Source: Astrobacterium formosum (GTDB lineage: Bacteria > Pseudomonadota > Alphaproteobacteria > Rhizobiales > Xanthobacteraceae). From it: a stretch of DNA of 47,025 bases. A model generated the notes under the pieces. That model had not been told where the DNA came from. It was given only the letters and a program-made list of their open reading frames with translations, and did not search any database. Below, piece by piece: positions 1-9,028 of the stretch. The translations under genes and the position numbers were made by a program. Numbering within the stretch: the stretch's first letter is position 1; each line of letters begins with the position of its first letter. The DNA lies in NCBI GenBank assembly GCA_030848545.1, contig JAVDCA010000038.1, forward strand, positions 1 through 47,025. The letters are read 5' to 3'.

Positions 1-503
1 TCAGCCGCGACCTGCCGATGCCGCCCCATTTCAGGCGACGGGACATCGTCGAGGAGACGCTGGTCTGTGTGGGATCGCCGAACCTTCTGAGCGGCCGGAC
101 GATCACCCGGCGCAATGCCGGCCACGTGCCCTTCATCGTCATGGCGTCGCGGCCCGACATCTTCCCACGGTGGCTGAGCGAAACCAGGTGGCCCACGCCG
201 GCGACGATTTCCTCCGTGCAACGGACCTACATGGCGATCCGCGCCGCCATCGCCGGGCTGGGGGCTCTCGTCGTGCCCGAGGTATTGATCGTGGAGGAGA
301 TCAGAAGCGGCCTCCTCGTCCCCGTGTCGCCGGTGACCATGGCCAGCGGTTGGCGCTACGCCCTGTTTTTCGACCCCGACCGCGCCCGCTACAATCCCGC
401 AATGACCATTTTCGGCGAGTGGATCGGCGGGGAGATCGGACAGGAGGGCTCGGTGCCGAGCTCGCCGTCGCCGACCCGGCCGGACGAAGACGGCGGCCGA
501 TGA
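1..503 (+). CDS. LysR-type transcriptional regulator, C-terminal part (5' truncated)
   Basis: The frame is open from the window edge and ends at TGA 501-503, so only the last ~165 residues of a regulator are present. What remains looks like the type 2 periplasmic-binding effector domain of LysR regulators of the GcvA kind: a basic stretch (PPHFRRRDIVEETLVCVGSP) followed by the usual gap and an IAGLGALVVPEVLIVEEI segment, which matches the 'G.G.a.lP..lv...l..G.Lv' signature near the end of these domains. The helix-turn-helix lies upstream of the window. The last ~20 residues are Pro/Ser/Asp-rich and probably disordered. Target genes and ligand cannot be told. The family call is by motif memory and fairly safe; the subfamily is not. 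Confidence 0.75.
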   Translation, partial: SRDLPMPPHFRRRDIVEETLVCVGSPNLLSGRTITRRNAGHVPFIVMASRPDIFPRWLSETRWPTPATISSVQRTYMAIRAAIAGLGALVVPEVLIVEEIRSGLLVPVSPVTMASGWRYALFFDPDRARYNPAMTIFGEWIGGEIGQEGSVPSSPSPTRPDEDGGR

Positions 504-573
504 CATCGGGTCCGGATCCGCCGCCGAATGCGGACATGCGTTCGGCGCGAGAGTTCCTGCTCGCGTTCAGGCG

Positions 574-2631
574 CTACCTGCCCGCCTCGTGGAAGAAGTC
601 GTAGATGCGCCGCGCGGTCTCGGCATTGATGCCGGGGACCTGGGCGAGGTCGGAGAGCGAGGCCCGCTCGATCGCCTTCAGGGTACCGAAATGGCGCAGC
701 AACGCCCGCTTCCTCGTCGGGCCGATGCCGGCGATCTCCTGCAGGCCGGCCTCGCGGATGTCGCGCGAGCGCCGGGCCCGGTGGGAGCCGATCGCAAAAC
801 GGTGGGCCTCGTCGCGCATACGCTGGATGAAATAGAGCGCGGGATCGCGCAGCGGCAGTTTGATCGGCGCGACGTCGGGGATGAAAATCGTCTCGCGGCC
901 GGCATCGCGGTCCGGCCCCTTGGCGACGGCGGCAATCCTGACGTCGGCAAGGCCGAGCGCCGCCAGGGTCTCGCGCGCCGCCGCGAGCTGGCCGGCGCCG
1001 CCGTCGATCACGACGAGGTCCGGCCAGGCGACCGTATCGCCCGCCCCGGCGCCGCCCTCCTCCGGCGCGGCAGACGGCTCCGCCCGTGCCGGCTCCGCCG
1101 GTGCCGGCTCCGCCGGCCGCGGGCTTTCCTGCACCAGGCGCTTGAAGCGGCGGTTGAGCACCTCGCGCATCATGCCGAAATCATCGCCGGGCACGAGGTC
1201 GGCGGAGCGGATGTTGAACTTGCGGTACTGGTTCTTGCGAAAGCCCTCCGGCCCGACCACGATCATGGCGCCGACCGCGTTGGTGCCCTGGATGTGGCTG
1301 TTGTCGTAGACCTCGATGCGCTGCGGCGGCCGCGGCAGGGCGAGCACGCTCGCCAGCCCGGCAAGCAGGCGATGCTGCGAGGCGGTGTCGGCGAGCTTGC
1401 GGCCGAGGGCCTCGCGCGCGTTGGCGGCCGCGTGGGCGACCAGTTCCTTCTTCTCGCCGCGCTGGGGCGTCGCGATCTCGACCTTTCGGGAGCTCTTGAT
1501 CGACAACGCCTCGGCGAGCAGGTCGCGGTCGGGGATGTCGTGCGACAACAGGATGCAGCGCGGGCACGGCTTGTCGTCGTAGAACTGGGCGATGAAGGCC
1601 GAGAGCACGTCGGCGGCCGCGAACGAGCGGTCGGCCTTGGGGAAATAGGCCCGGTTGCCCCAGTTCTGGCCGGTGCGGAAGAAGAACACTTCGATGCAGT
1701 TGTATCCGCCGTCCTGGTGGATGGCGAAGACGTCGGCCTCCTCGGTGGCGCGCGGATTGATGCCCTGCTGGGACTGCACTGCCGACAGGGCGGCAAGGCG
1801 GTCGCGCATGATGGCGGCGCGCTCGAATTCCAGCGCCGCGCTCGCCGCGTCCATGTCGGCTGCGAGCGACTCCTTGACGGCGTGGCTCCGGCCGGACAGG
1901 AATGCCTTCGCCTCCGCGACCAGCGCGGCATAGTCGCCGTGGGAGATTTCGCCGGTGCATGGCGCCGCGCAGCGTTTGATCTGATGCAGAAGACACGGCC
2001 GCGTACGGCTCTCGTAAACCGCGTCCGAGCACGAGCGGATCAGGAAGGCGCGTTCCAGCGCCGTGATGGTGCGATTGACGGCGTTGACGGCCGCGAACGG
2101 CCCGTAATAATCGCCCGGCCGGCTGCGGGCGCCGCGATGCTTCATGATCTGGGCCGGCAAATCGCCCTTGGTGATCAGGATATAGGGAAACGACTTGTCG
2201 TCGCGCAGCAGCACGTTGAAGCGCGGGCGCAGGCGCTTGATCAGGTTGGCTTCGAGCAGCAGCGCCTCGGTCTCGGTCGCGGTCGAGACGAACTCCATGT
2301 TGGTGGTGGCGGCGATCATGCGGGCGATGCGGGCCTCGTGCCCGGTCTGGCGCGCATAGGAGGCGACCCGCCGCTTCAGGCTCTTGGCCTTGCCCACATA
2401 GAGGACTTCGCCGTCGGCGCCGATCATGCGGTAGACGCCGGGCGTCGATGGCGCCAGCCTGGCGTGGCGGGCGATGACGCTGCGGCCGGCCCCGAGTGCG
2501 CCGGGCGCCAGCGCGTCGGGATCGATGTCGTCGGCCTCGGGCGGCAGGCTCGCCTCGTCTTCGTCCTCGGCGAGGTCGATATCGGGGTCGATGTTCTGGT
2601 CGGGCCTGGTCTTGTCGTCGGACGTGGGCAT
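574..2631 (-). CDS. uvrC: UvrABC excinuclease subunit C
   Basis: UvrC is the nuclease subunit of nucleotide excision repair; with UvrB it cuts on both sides of a DNA lesion. The 685-residue product has a GIY-YIG nuclease domain (GVY at 65-67, YVG at 78-80), a central UVR segment that binds UvrB, the C-terminal RNase H-like nuclease with the motif [17 protein letters not shown], and a terminal helix-hairpin-helix ([20 protein letters not shown]). I chose the ATG at 2629-2631 because the frame upstream runs into the neighbouring gene with no family resemblance; the shine-dalgarno there is poor. The first ~50 residues are an Asp/Glu-rich extension before the nuclease, longer than in E. coli (610 aa). 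A Pro/Ala/Glu-rich insert of ~25 residues sits between the nuclease halves. It lies 64 bp behind the SDR gene and is probably co-transcribed with it. Confidence 0.97.
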   Translation of the reverse strand: MPTSDDKTRPDQNIDPDIDLAEDEDEASLPPEADDIDPDALAPGALGAGRSVIARHARLAPSTPGVYRMIGADGEVLYVGKAKSLKRRVASYARQTGHEARIARMIAATTNMEFVSTATETEALLLEANLIKRLRPRFNVLLRDDKSFPYILITKGDLPAQIMKHRGARSRPGDYYGPFAAVNAVNRTITALERAFLIRSCSDAVYESRTRPCLLHQIKRCAAPCTGEISHGDYAALVAEAKAFLSGRSHAVKESLAADMDAASAALEFERAAIMRDRLAALSAVQSQQGINPRATEEADVFAIHQDGGYNCIEVFFFRTGQNWGNRAYFPKADRSFAAADVLSAFIAQFYDDKPCPRCILLSHDIPDRDLLAEALSIKSSRKVEIATPQRGEKKELVAHAAANAREALGRKLADTASQHRLLAGLASVLALPRPPQRIEVYDNSHIQGTNAVGAMIVVGPEGFRKNQYRKFNIRSADLVPGDDFGMMREVLNRRFKRLVQESPRPAEPAPAEPARAEPSAAPEEGGAGAGDTVAWPDLVVIDGGAGQLAAARETLAALGLADVRIAAVAKGPDRDAGRETIFIPDVAPIKLPLRDPALYFIQRMRDEAHRFAIGSHRARRSRDIREAGLQEIAGIGPTRKRALLRHFGTLKAIERASLSDLAQVPGINAETARRIYDFFHEAGR

Positions 2632-2695
2632 GGGCGTTAAAAATCGTGGCTGGGCCGGCGCTGCGCAAGCGGCAAGTCGGGGCGCGGCAAAAAAG

Positions 2696-3472
2696 CTATT
2701 CGCTGACTTCGGCGGCGACCGTGCGCCAGGCGAGGTGCTGGCCGCCGTCGACCGCGATGGTGACGCCGGTGACGCTCGGCGCTGAGGCGAGATAGACCAC
2801 GGCGGCGGCGATCTCCTCCGGGGCCGGGCCATGTCCGAGCGGAACCGAGCGGGTCTGGCGTGCGAAAGAGGCGGCATCCTGGCGGGAACTCGGCAGAGTC
2901 GGGCCGGGCGCGACCCCGTTGACGCGGATGCGCGGCGCCAGGGCCTGGGCGAGCGTCACGGTTGCGGCATGCAGCGCGCTCTTGGTCAACCCGTAGCTCA
3001 GGAAACGTGGTGTCGGCCGGTAGATGCGCTGGTCGAGCAGGTTGACGATGGAGGCATCGCGGCCGGTGGGCGCCTGCTCGGCGAATGCCTCGGCGAGGAA
3101 CACCGGCGCCCTGAGATTGACGGCGAAATGGCGGTCGAAGCGGTCGCGGTCGAGATGGCCGATCTCGTCCGGCTCGAACTCGGCGGCATTGTTGACGAGC
3201 AGCGTGAGCGGCCCGATGGCCGCGCTGGCGGCCGGCACCAGGGAGGCGACCGAATCGTGATCGGCGAGATCGGCCTCGACCACCGCCATGCGCACGCCTG
3301 TTCCGGCGATGTCGCCCAGAAGATCTTCGGCCGCCGGTCGTGAATGGTGGACCTGCACGACGACGCCGTAGCCCGCCCGTGCCAGCGCCATCGTGATGTG
3401 TCGCCCGATCCGGCGCGCCCCACCGGTAATCAGGGCGGCAGGTGCGAAGGGCTGGGACGGGAATGTGGTCAT
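2696..3472 (-). CDS. SDR-family pteridine reductase (FolM/PTR1-like)
   Basis: A 258-residue short-chain dehydrogenase/reductase. The NADP-binding motif is TGGARRIG (16-23), with the arginine that marks the FolM/PTR1 group rather than the common TGxxxGIG. NNAAE lies at 94-98. The catalytic residues are D147, Y160 and K164: the usual SDR serine is replaced by Asp 13 residues before Tyr, the same replacement and spacing as in Leishmania PTR1. The likely reaction is therefore NADPH-dependent reduction of dihydropterins (dihydromonapterin or dihydrofolate) in the cytoplasm. I start at the ATG 3470-3472; a TTG four codons upstream (3484) is also possible, and neither has a clear ribosome site. It precedes uvrC on the same strand. 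Substrate assignment is inference from motifs. Confidence 0.85.
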   Translation of the reverse strand: MTTFPSQPFAPAALITGGARRIGRHITMALARAGYGVVVQVHHSRPAAEDLLGDIAGTGVRMAVVEADLADHDSVASLVPAASAAIGPLTLLVNNAAEFEPDEIGHLDRDRFDRHFAVNLRAPVFLAEAFAEQAPTGRDASIVNLLDQRIYRPTPRFLSYGLTKSALHAATVTLAQALAPRIRVNGVAPGPTLPSSRQDAASFARQTRSVPLGHGPAPEEIAAAVVYLASAPSVTGVTIAVDGGQHLAWRTVAAEVSE

Positions 3473-3791
3473 CGGTACACGCAATGGGGAATAGGCGGCA
3501 GACTCTGCGGGCGGGAATCCGGCCGCATGGCGCGCCAGTCTAGACGATCTTTGCGCCGACCTCGAACGGGCTCCTCGGCGCCGGCCGTTCCCTCAACGAT
3601 TGCTTAGGGTTAACGGCGAGGATCATGGCCCGGATTCAGACACGCTTAACCGTGTTGCCGCGACATTTCGAGTGAGACGACACCGTTTGTTAGCCATCGC
3701 AGCCGCCCGGGCGCGATCGCCGGTGATCGATCGGCGCCGCGGCCGGCAATCCATGACCGCGGCGGCACAGCATGCACGGCGGAGGTGGAAT
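3473..3791. other. Intergenic region, divergent promoters of the SDR and porin genes
   Basis: About 320 bp between two diverging genes. Small open frames here have no ribosome site and no family resemblance. The stretch must hold the promoters of both the SDR-uvrC pair and the first porin; GTTAAC at about 3610 and CTTAACC at about 3647 resemble half sites of the cell-cycle regulator CtrA, but no full paired site is visible. A strong Shine-Dalgarno (GGAGGTGG, 3781-3788) sits just before the porin ATG. Confidence 0.4.
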
Positions 3792-4403
3792 ATGAACAGA
3801 ATCGTGATGGCGGCGGCGGCCGGTATGGTCGTGGCGGCACCCGCCGGCGCGGCCGATTTCATGGGCGGTCCGGCCTTCGCGCCGCCGGCGGCCGGTTATG
3901 TGTGGAGCGGGCCCTATGTGGGCGCCAATCTCGGCTATCAGTGGGGCACCGCGACCCATACGGGCGCCGATCCCAACGGCATCATGGGCGGCCTGCAGGT
4001 CGGCTACAACGTGCAGATGGGACAGTTCGTGATCGGTGCCGAAGCCGACCTGCAACTATCCGCCGCCGACGACCGCTTCGCGTCCTGGAAATTCTCCAAC
4101 CCGTGGTTCGGCACGCTGCGCGCGCGCGGCGGCTACGCCATGAACAATATCCTGCTCTTCGCCACCCTCGGCATGGCCTATGGGGGCGGCGAGTTCGACC
4201 CCGGCGGTGGCGGCACGGAAACCCATACGCATGTGGGTTGGACGGCCGGCGCCGGCATCGAAGTCGGCCTGACGCAGAACTGGAGCGCCAAGTTCGAGTA
4301 CCTCTATGTGGACCTGTCCGACCAGCGCTACGTCCTGTTCGGCAACAGCAACATGGGATTCGAAGCGAACCTGCTGCGGTTCGGCGTCAATTACCGCTTC
4401 TGA
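3792..4403 (+). CDS. Outer membrane beta-barrel protein, Omp25/Omp31 family
   Basis: A 203-residue exported protein. The first ~21 residues (MNRIVMAAAAGMVVAAPAGA) form a Sec signal peptide cut before ADF. The mature part begins with the Rhizobiales Omp25/31 pattern 'W.GPYVGANLGYQWG', has alternating aromatic and Gly-rich strands, and ends in FGVNYRF, with the terminal Phe read by the BAM complex. Such proteins are eight-stranded barrels that are major envelope components in Brucella and Bradyrhizobium. The ATG at 3792 follows GGAGGTGG at 3781. It is followed by a hairpin at 4417 and by a second gene of the same family, about 280 bp on, suggesting a duplication. Function beyond structure is not known. 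Confidence 0.9.
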   Translation: MNRIVMAAAAGMVVAAPAGAADFMGGPAFAPPAAGYVWSGPYVGANLGYQWGTATHTGADPNGIMGGLQVGYNVQMGQFVIGAEADLQLSAADDRFASWKFSNPWFGTLRARGGYAMNNILLFATLGMAYGGGEFDPGGGGTETHTHVGWTAGAGIEVGLTQNWSAKFEYLYVDLSDQRYVLFGNSNMGFEANLLRFGVNYRF

Positions 4404-4416
4404 CCAGAATGTCTGA

Positions 4417-4446
4417 GTGCCCCCCGGGTGCCCGCCCGGGGGGCAC
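4417..4446 (+). terminator. Strong GC hairpin after the first porin gene
   Basis: A perfect 12-bp inverted repeat, GTGCCCCCCGGG (4417-4428) and CCCGGGGGGCAC (4435-4446), with a 6-nt loop, lies 14 bp after the porin stop codon. No T-run follows, so it may act as an mRNA-stabilising 3' hairpin or as a weak terminator. Confidence 0.6.
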
Positions 4447-4469
4447 GGGCCATTGGGGCCACAGTCCCG

Positions 4470-4650
4470 CCACAGTATTCGAAATATAAACTATTCATTA
4501 ACCTGCGCATTTTCACGTATTACTAGAAAACTTGGCCGTGATCACCAGAAATTGTGGTATCGGCGTCTGTATAAACTAAAAATAAACCATCCATATTGGG
4601 TCGAATTTAGTGTGTCTTTGATGCACTAGACTCTCTGTCAAAGGGGAATA
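4470..4650 (+). promoter_or_regulatory. AT-rich leader and promoter region of the second porin gene
   Basis: In a window that is otherwise strongly GC-rich, roughly 4475-4630 is AT-rich (TTCGAAATATAAACTATTC, TATAAACTAAAAATAAACC). This is the likely promoter region and long 5' leader of the second porin. Exact -35 and -10 boxes cannot be fixed; TATAAA at 4571-4576 is one candidate for -10. Confidence 0.45.
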
Positions 4651-4682
4651 CTTTGGCGACACGGAAATTGGAGGACGGGACT

Positions 4683-5318
4683 ATGAAGCGTATCCTGCTT
4701 GCAGGCATTGCCATCGCGGCGTTGGCCGGGATCATCGGGAGCGCTACGGCGGCCGATCTTCCTCGTCAGGCTCCGATGTACAAGGCGCCTGCCTATGTGG
4801 CACCGATGTTCAACTGGACGGGTGCCTATATCGGCCTCAATGCCGGCGGCGGCTGGGGCAAGTCGAGCTGGAGCGGCACCGGCGACAAGTTCGACGTGTC
4901 GGGCGGCATGATCGGCGCCACGGTCGGCTACAACTGGCAGTTCGGCACCTGGGTCCTCGGCCTCGAGGGCGACATCGACTGGACCAACATCAAAGGCAGC
5001 AATGCCTTCGCCGAGACGAAGAACGAATACCTGTCGACGATACGTGGCCGCGTCGGCTACTCGTTCGATCGCTGGATGCCCTACGTAACCGGCGGTCTCG
5101 CCCTCGGCGGCGTCAAGGCCACCGACGTGCTTGGCAACTCGCGGGACGAAACCAAGGCCGGCTGGACCGTCGGCACGGGCGTCGAATTCGCGTTTGCGCC
5201 GCAGTGGACCGCCAAGGTCGAATATCTTTACGTCGACCTCGGCAATGTCGAGTTCGCCGGCAACAAGACCGACTTCTACACCAACGTCGTTCGTGGCGGC
5301 GTCAACTACCGGTTCTGA
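4683..5318 (+). CDS. Outer membrane beta-barrel protein, Omp25/Omp31 family (second copy)
   Basis: A 211-residue exported barrel protein. The signal peptide is MKRILLAGIAIAALAGIIGSATA, cut before ADL. It continues with the family signature 'FNWTGAYIGLNAGGGWG', then repeated 'VGYNWQFGTWVLGLEGDI' and 'GRVGYSF...YVTGGLALGG' strands, and ends in GGVNYRF. That is the classic organisation of rhizobial Omp25/Omp31 proteins. The ATG at 4683 is preceded by GGAGG (4670); a TTG ten codons upstream is less likely. It shares fold and ending with the preceding porin but is clearly diverged, so the pair is an old tandem duplication. A textbook terminator follows at 5363. Confidence 0.93.
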   Translation: MKRILLAGIAIAALAGIIGSATAADLPRQAPMYKAPAYVAPMFNWTGAYIGLNAGGGWGKSSWSGTGDKFDVSGGMIGATVGYNWQFGTWVLGLEGDIDWTNIKGSNAFAETKNEYLSTIRGRVGYSFDRWMPYVTGGLALGGVKATDVLGNSRDETKAGWTVGTGVEFAFAPQWTAKVEYLYVDLGNVEFAGNKTDFYTNVVRGGVNYRF

Positions 5319-5362
5319 GGCTCGCGGCGCCGGAAGGCGCGGCGAAACAACGCCTTGAGACC

Positions 5363-5394
5363 AAAAAGCCCCGGATCACGGTCCGGGGCTTTTC
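5363..5394 (+). terminator. Rho-independent terminator of the second porin gene
   Basis: AAGCCCCGGA (5366-5375) pairs with TCCGGGGCTT (5382-5391) around the 6-nt loop TCACGG, preceded by an A-run and followed by T residues. The A-run would also let it work on the minus strand. Confidence 0.9.
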
Positions 5395-5526
5395 ATGTCC
5401 ACACAGTCCGTTTGTCCACGCAGTCCGCACGTCGGCACAATCCGCGACGTTGTCTGCGACGATGCGCACATCCGCGCACGCGCAGGAGCCGCCTGCCCGA
5501 CGGGCAATTCCGAAAAGCCGTGATCG

Positions 5527-5742
5527 TCAGCCGGTGATCACCAGGTTGACGGCTTTCGGACCCTTGCCCTTCTTGTCGGGCTCGACGTCGAAACTGATAC
5601 GCTGGCCTTCGTTCAACGCCTTCAATCCCGCCCGTTCGACCGCGGTGATGTGCACGAACACATCGCGCCCGCCGTCGTCCGGCTTGATGAAGCCGTATCC
5701 CCGTTCGCCATTGAAAAACTTGACCGTGCCGGTCATCGCCAT
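5527..5742 (-). CDS. Cold-shock domain protein (CspA family)
   Basis: A 71-residue single cold-shock domain protein, the usual size. It has RNP1 (GYGFI, in NGERGYGFIKPDDGG) and RNP2 (DVFVHI) motifs that bind single-stranded RNA or DNA. The product acts as an RNA chaperone or transcription antiterminator; whether this copy is cold-induced cannot be told. The ATG at 5740-5742 is chosen because AAAGGAG lies 7 bases upstream; a second in-frame ATG two codons later is less well placed. A ~200-bp stretch (5743-5945) separates it from rlmJ, room for its own promoter and a 5' leader of the kind that regulates csp mRNAs. Confidence 0.95.
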   Translation of the reverse strand: MAMTGTVKFFNGERGYGFIKPDDGGRDVFVHITAVERAGLKALNEGQRISFDVEPDKKGKGPKAVNLVITG

Positions 5743-5945
5743 CGGGAAACTCCTTTCCCCGTGGTTGCTCCGCCGACGGGCCCCCACGGCCCGGCGGCTC
5801 GGCTGGACATTCGCAGACGGGAAAAGCGTCGGCCGGACCCGGCCTCGGACATTCCGCCAGCCTTCCCGCGAAGGAAGGTTAGAACGTCAAAGCCCCGCAC
5901 CAGAGTAACAGTCGGCCCTGTCTTGGGAAAGAGGCCGCGAGGTGT

Positions 5946-6794
5946 TTACTTCCCGGCCAGCCAGTCGAGGCGCGTGGCGGCGCCCTCGCCCGAACCCAGA
6001 ATGGACCCCAGTGCCGGCAGGAAGCGGGCGAGTTCGTCGTCGAGCCGCCAGGGTGGATTGATCACCAGCAGGCCGGTGGCGCCCAGGCGTGACGATTCCG
6101 GCCGCGCCCCGATGTCGAGTTCGGCCCGCAGCAGAGCGGAGATGCCGGCGCTCACGAGCTCCCTGGCCAGCGCCTCGGGGCCGCTGCGATCCTTGATCGG
6201 ATACCAGATCAGATAGATGCCGGTCGGCCATTTGCGCCATGCCGCGGCGGCGGCCGTGGCCAGCCGCGCGAATTCGTCGCGCGCCTCGAACGGCGGGTCG
6301 ATCACCACCAGGCCGCGCCGCTCCTTGGGCGGCACATAGGCATTGAGCGCCATCCATCCGTCGATTTCCACCGCTCGGGCGCGCCGATCACGGCGCAGAT
6401 TTGCGGCGAGCTCGCGGGCGGCGTTCGGCTCGCGTTCGCAGGCGACCAGCCGGTCGGTGCGGCGCATGAGAGCGAGCGCGATCACGGGCGAACCCGGATA
6501 CATGCGTCCAGAGCCTTCGGGATCAGCGGCCGCCACGGCGGCGAGGTAGGGTGAAAGCCATTCGGCGAGGTTGGGATCGGCGACGCCGGCACGCAATCGG
6601 CCGATACCGTCACGCCATTCCCCCGTACGCATGGCTTCTTCGGCTTGAAGATCGTAGAGGCCGGCGCCCGCATGGGTGTCGATCACCCGGAACGGCTGCT
6701 CCTTGCGGCCGAGATGCGAGAGGATGCGCGCCAGCACGGCGTGCTTGAACACATCGGCGAAATTGCCGGCATGAAAACCGTGGCGATAGTTCAT
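5946..6794 (-). CDS. rlmJ: 23S rRNA (adenine-2030-N6)-methyltransferase
   Basis: RlmJ (formerly YhiR/ComJ) transfers a methyl group from SAM to A2030 of 23S rRNA. The 282-residue product begins with the diagnostic MNYRHGFHAGNFADVFKH, has the SAM-binding DTHAG (39-43) and the catalytic DPPF (166-169) of N6-adenine methyltransferases, and ends with GATGLLVINPPWRLD, also typical. Length agrees with E. coli (280 aa). It lies 76 bp downstream of the RNase T2 gene on the same strand. Confidence 0.96.
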   Translation of the reverse strand: MNYRHGFHAGNFADVFKHAVLARILSHLGRKEQPFRVIDTHAGAGLYDLQAEEAMRTGEWRDGIGRLRAGVADPNLAEWLSPYLAAVAAADPEGSGRMYPGSPVIALALMRRTDRLVACEREPNAARELAANLRRDRRARAVEIDGWMALNAYVPPKERRGLVVIDPPFEARDEFARLATAAAAAWRKWPTGIYLIWYPIKDRSGPEALARELVSAGISALLRAELDIGARPESSRLGATGLLVINPPWRLDDELARFLPALGSILGSGEGAATRLDWLAGK

Positions 6795-6870
6795 CGCCCT
6801 GCTTCCCCGCCCCGGCGGACCAGGGTCGGCGCATCGCCGCGGGCGGGCGAAACCAGACCGCCGGGAAGCC

Positions 6871-7587
6871 TCAACTGCCGCGCATCGGCGGCATTTCCAG
6901 GCTTTCGCGCCGGCAGGAACGCCGCTCGACTTCGCCGCAATCGCGGAACTGGAAGTCCCTGCCGAGACAGACGCGCACGTCCTTCAGGCGCTTGTCGTCG
7001 CAGCCGATCGATATGGCCGACGTCGTCAGCCCCGGATTGGCGTCGACGAAGGCCTGCTCGACCTCCGCGGGCGACACCGTCAGCGGCTCGCCCAGGCCGA
7101 GGAAGCGCTCGGGAATCTTCACCACCGCCCGCGCCTTGCGGACCGTTTCGAAATAAGCGCGCGGCGCCAGCCCGGAGCAGGTGCCGTGACGGTCCCATTC
7201 GTGGAAGATCAGCCGCGGCGCCGGCATCAGGTCCATCATGGACGCCACGATGGCGCGGTCGAGCCGGGGCGCCGGCACCTGGCAATATTCGGGAAAGCCG
7301 GAGGCATATTGCGGCCACAGCCCATGCACTACGAATGCATAGGAACGTTCGGCGCATTGCGGCTGGCGGACGGCGCTCGAGCCGCGCTCCTGGGCGGCGG
7401 CACAGAAGGACGGCGACCACGACAGGGCGAGTACGTAAAAATCGAACTGTCCGGGGGTGTTCTGACGCCGGTCCTGGGCATGGCCGGACGCGGGGGCGAA
7501 CAGAAGACCAAGGACGATCAGGGCGATTCGCGGCAACGGTGTGGACGACGGTGCGGATGTCAGTGCGGCTTTCAGTGCGGACCACAT
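6871..7587 (-). CDS. Secreted ribonuclease T2
   Basis: RNase T2 enzymes are non-specific endoribonucleases that cut via 2',3'-cyclic phosphates, usually in the periplasm or outside the cell. Of 238 residues the first ~38 look like a signal peptide (RIALIVLGLLFAPASGHAQ). Both catalytic motifs are intact: CAS I FVVHGLWPQ (H88) and CAS II HEWDRHGTCSG (H129, E130, H134). Several cysteines suggest disulfides, consistent with export. The ATG at 7585-7587 follows GGGGAG. It sits between rlmJ and a conserved exported protein on the same strand. A scavenging role is likely but inferred. Confidence 0.94.
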   Translation of the reverse strand: MWSALKAALTSAPSSTPLPRIALIVLGLLFAPASGHAQDRRQNTPGQFDFYVLALSWSPSFCAAAQERGSSAVRQPQCAERSYAFVVHGLWPQYASGFPEYCQVPAPRLDRAIVASMMDLMPAPRLIFHEWDRHGTCSGLAPRAYFETVRKARAVVKIPERFLGLGEPLTVSPAEVEQAFVDANPGLTTSAISIGCDDKRLKDVRVCLGRDFQFRDCGEVERRSCRRESLEMPPMRGS

Positions 7588-7679
7588 GGCTCACTCCCCA
7601 CAACCTGAAGGTGCGGCCATTAAAACCCATCACTGGGAACACGACAAGAACAAAATACGCACGAGCCAGAACATCCGCC

Positions 7680-8153
7680 TCAGGGGCGGGCCATGCGGCA
7701 GGCCGGGTTGTAGGCGAGGTTGCGGTCGAGGCCGACCACGCACCAGTCGACCCCGAAGCCGATGCTGGCGAAGCCGCCATCCTCGCTGATGGAGTAGTAG
7801 ACCGGCCGCTTCTTGCCGTCGCTGACCAGCGCCACCGCCTGGCAGAACCGGCGCGGGATCGTATCGGCGTTCCACGGTCGGAACGCCACCTGCCGGACCT
7901 TTTCGAAGCCGACGATGGCGAGCGTCGAGTTCCAGAAGCGGCCTTCCTTGGCGGCGAACCCGTCCTGGATCGTGCCCAGGGGCGCGGCCTCCTCGCACAG
8001 CGGCACATCGGCGTCGTAGCGCGGCCCCGACAGCCAGAAATTCTTCTCGAAGAAGCCCGCGGCCCCCGACGGGACGGCGCCTGCGGCCAATGCCACGGCG
8101 GCCAGGATTGCGAGGCCCACTGCAAGGCCGACACTGGACCGGAGGCGGGACAT
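7680..8153 (-). CDS. Conserved exported protein of unknown function
   Basis: A 157-residue protein whose first ~31 residues (SSVGLAVGLAILAAVALAAG core) form a signal peptide. The mature part, beginning GFFEKNFWLSGPRYDADVPLC, has four cysteines that could form two disulfides and ends in GLDRNLAYNPACRMARP. I recognise this as a conserved hypothetical family of Bradyrhizobium-type bacteria with the same beginning and end, but know no function. The ATG at 8151-8153 has AAGGAG nine bases upstream; a longer frame to 8216 lacks support. It lies upstream of the RNase T2 gene with a 92-bp gap, so the two secreted proteins may be co-expressed. Confidence 0.85.
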   Translation of the reverse strand: MSRLRSSVGLAVGLAILAAVALAAGAVPSGAAGFFEKNFWLSGPRYDADVPLCEEAAPLGTIQDGFAAKEGRFWNSTLAIVGFEKVRQVAFRPWNADTIPRRFCQAVALVSDGKKRPVYYSISEDGGFASIGFGVDWCVVGLDRNLAYNPACRMARP

Positions 8154-8278
8154 GTTTTCGGCTCCTTCGACGAGATGCGGCAGACCGTGCCGCGCCGCCA
8201 ACCGGCGGTCAAGCACCCGACGGCGCCCCGCACGTGAAAGATTGGCGGGGTCGCACGGGCGCTACACCCGAAGGCGTG

Positions 8279-9028
8279 TCAACGCCAGTCTCCGAGGGCC
8301 GCCTGCACGACGGCGAGCGCCGCCACCGCCGCCGTGTCGGCGCGCAGGATGCGCGGCCCCAGCGCCAGCCGCACGCCCGGCGAGCGTGCCAGGAGCAGCG
8401 CCCTCTCCTCCTCGGCGAATCCCCCCTCGGGCCCGATCAGGACGGCGATCGGCAAGGGCGCGGCGGCGCGCCTGGCGGCCAGCGCCGCGATCGGATCAGC
8501 GACTTCGGCACTCTCGTCGCAGAAGACCAGGAGGCGGTCGCCCTCCAGAGCAGCGATGGCGGCCGTGAGGGGGACGGGGTCGGCGATCTCGGGCAGGACC
8601 AGGATGCCACACTGCTCGGCCGCCTCGATGGCATTGGCGCGCAGGCGATCGGTATTGACCCGCTCCGCCTGGGTGAAACGGGTCATGACCGGCACGAGGC
8701 GAGTGGCCCCCATTTCGACGGCTTTCTGCACCATGTAGTCGAGCCTCGCCCGTTTCAGGGGCGCGAACAAATAGTGAAGATCGGCCGAGGCCGGCTGCGG
8801 CCGGGCCTGATGCTCCAGCGTCAGGTAGGCAGTGCGGCGGCCCTCCGGCTCGAAGCGGGCCAGCCATTCACCATCGCGGCCATTGAAGACCAGCACCGCA
8901 CTTGCGGGCTTGAGCCGCAGCACGTCGGCGAGATAATGGGTCTGGGCGGCGGCGAGTGGCAGCCGCGCGCCGGCAGCCATCGGCGACGCGACAAATAGCC
9001 GGGGGCTGCGAAACTCATATTGGGGCAT
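8279..9028 (-). CDS. rsmE: 16S rRNA (uracil-1498-N3)-methyltransferase
   Basis: RsmE methylates N3 of U1498 in the decoding region of 16S rRNA. The 249-residue product has an N-terminal PUA-like domain (YEFRSPRLFV ... HYLADVLRLK) and a C-terminal SPOUT (knotted) methyltransferase domain with the signature IGPEGGF (198-204) and LGPRILRADTA (223-233). Length is usual for the family (~243). The ATG at 9026-9028 follows AAGGA; the open frame extends much further upstream but only by chance in GC-rich DNA opposite the next gene. It diverges from the secreted protein/ubiA pair, 132 bp apart. Confidence 0.96.
   Translation of the reverse strand: MPQYEFRSPRLFVASPMAAGARLPLAAAQTHYLADVLRLKPASAVLVFNGRDGEWLARFEPEGRRTAYLTLEHQARPQPASADLHYLFAPLKRARLDYMVQKAVEMGATRLVPVMTRFTQAERVNTDRLRANAIEAAEQCGILVLPEIADPVPLTAAIAALEGDRLLVFCDESAEVADPIAALAARRAAAPLPIAVLIGPEGGFAEEERALLLARSPGVRLALGPRILRADTAAVAALAVVQAALGDWR

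Noticed and set aside
589-2640. Long open frame on the plus strand opposite uvrC
   Set aside because: Biased composition (high GC third positions) opens antisense frames; the translation has no domain-like pattern and the opposite strand is a clear uvrC.
5204-5908. Plus-strand frame running from the porin over the terminator and cold-shock gene
   Set aside because: It crosses a strong terminator and is antisense to the cold-shock protein gene.
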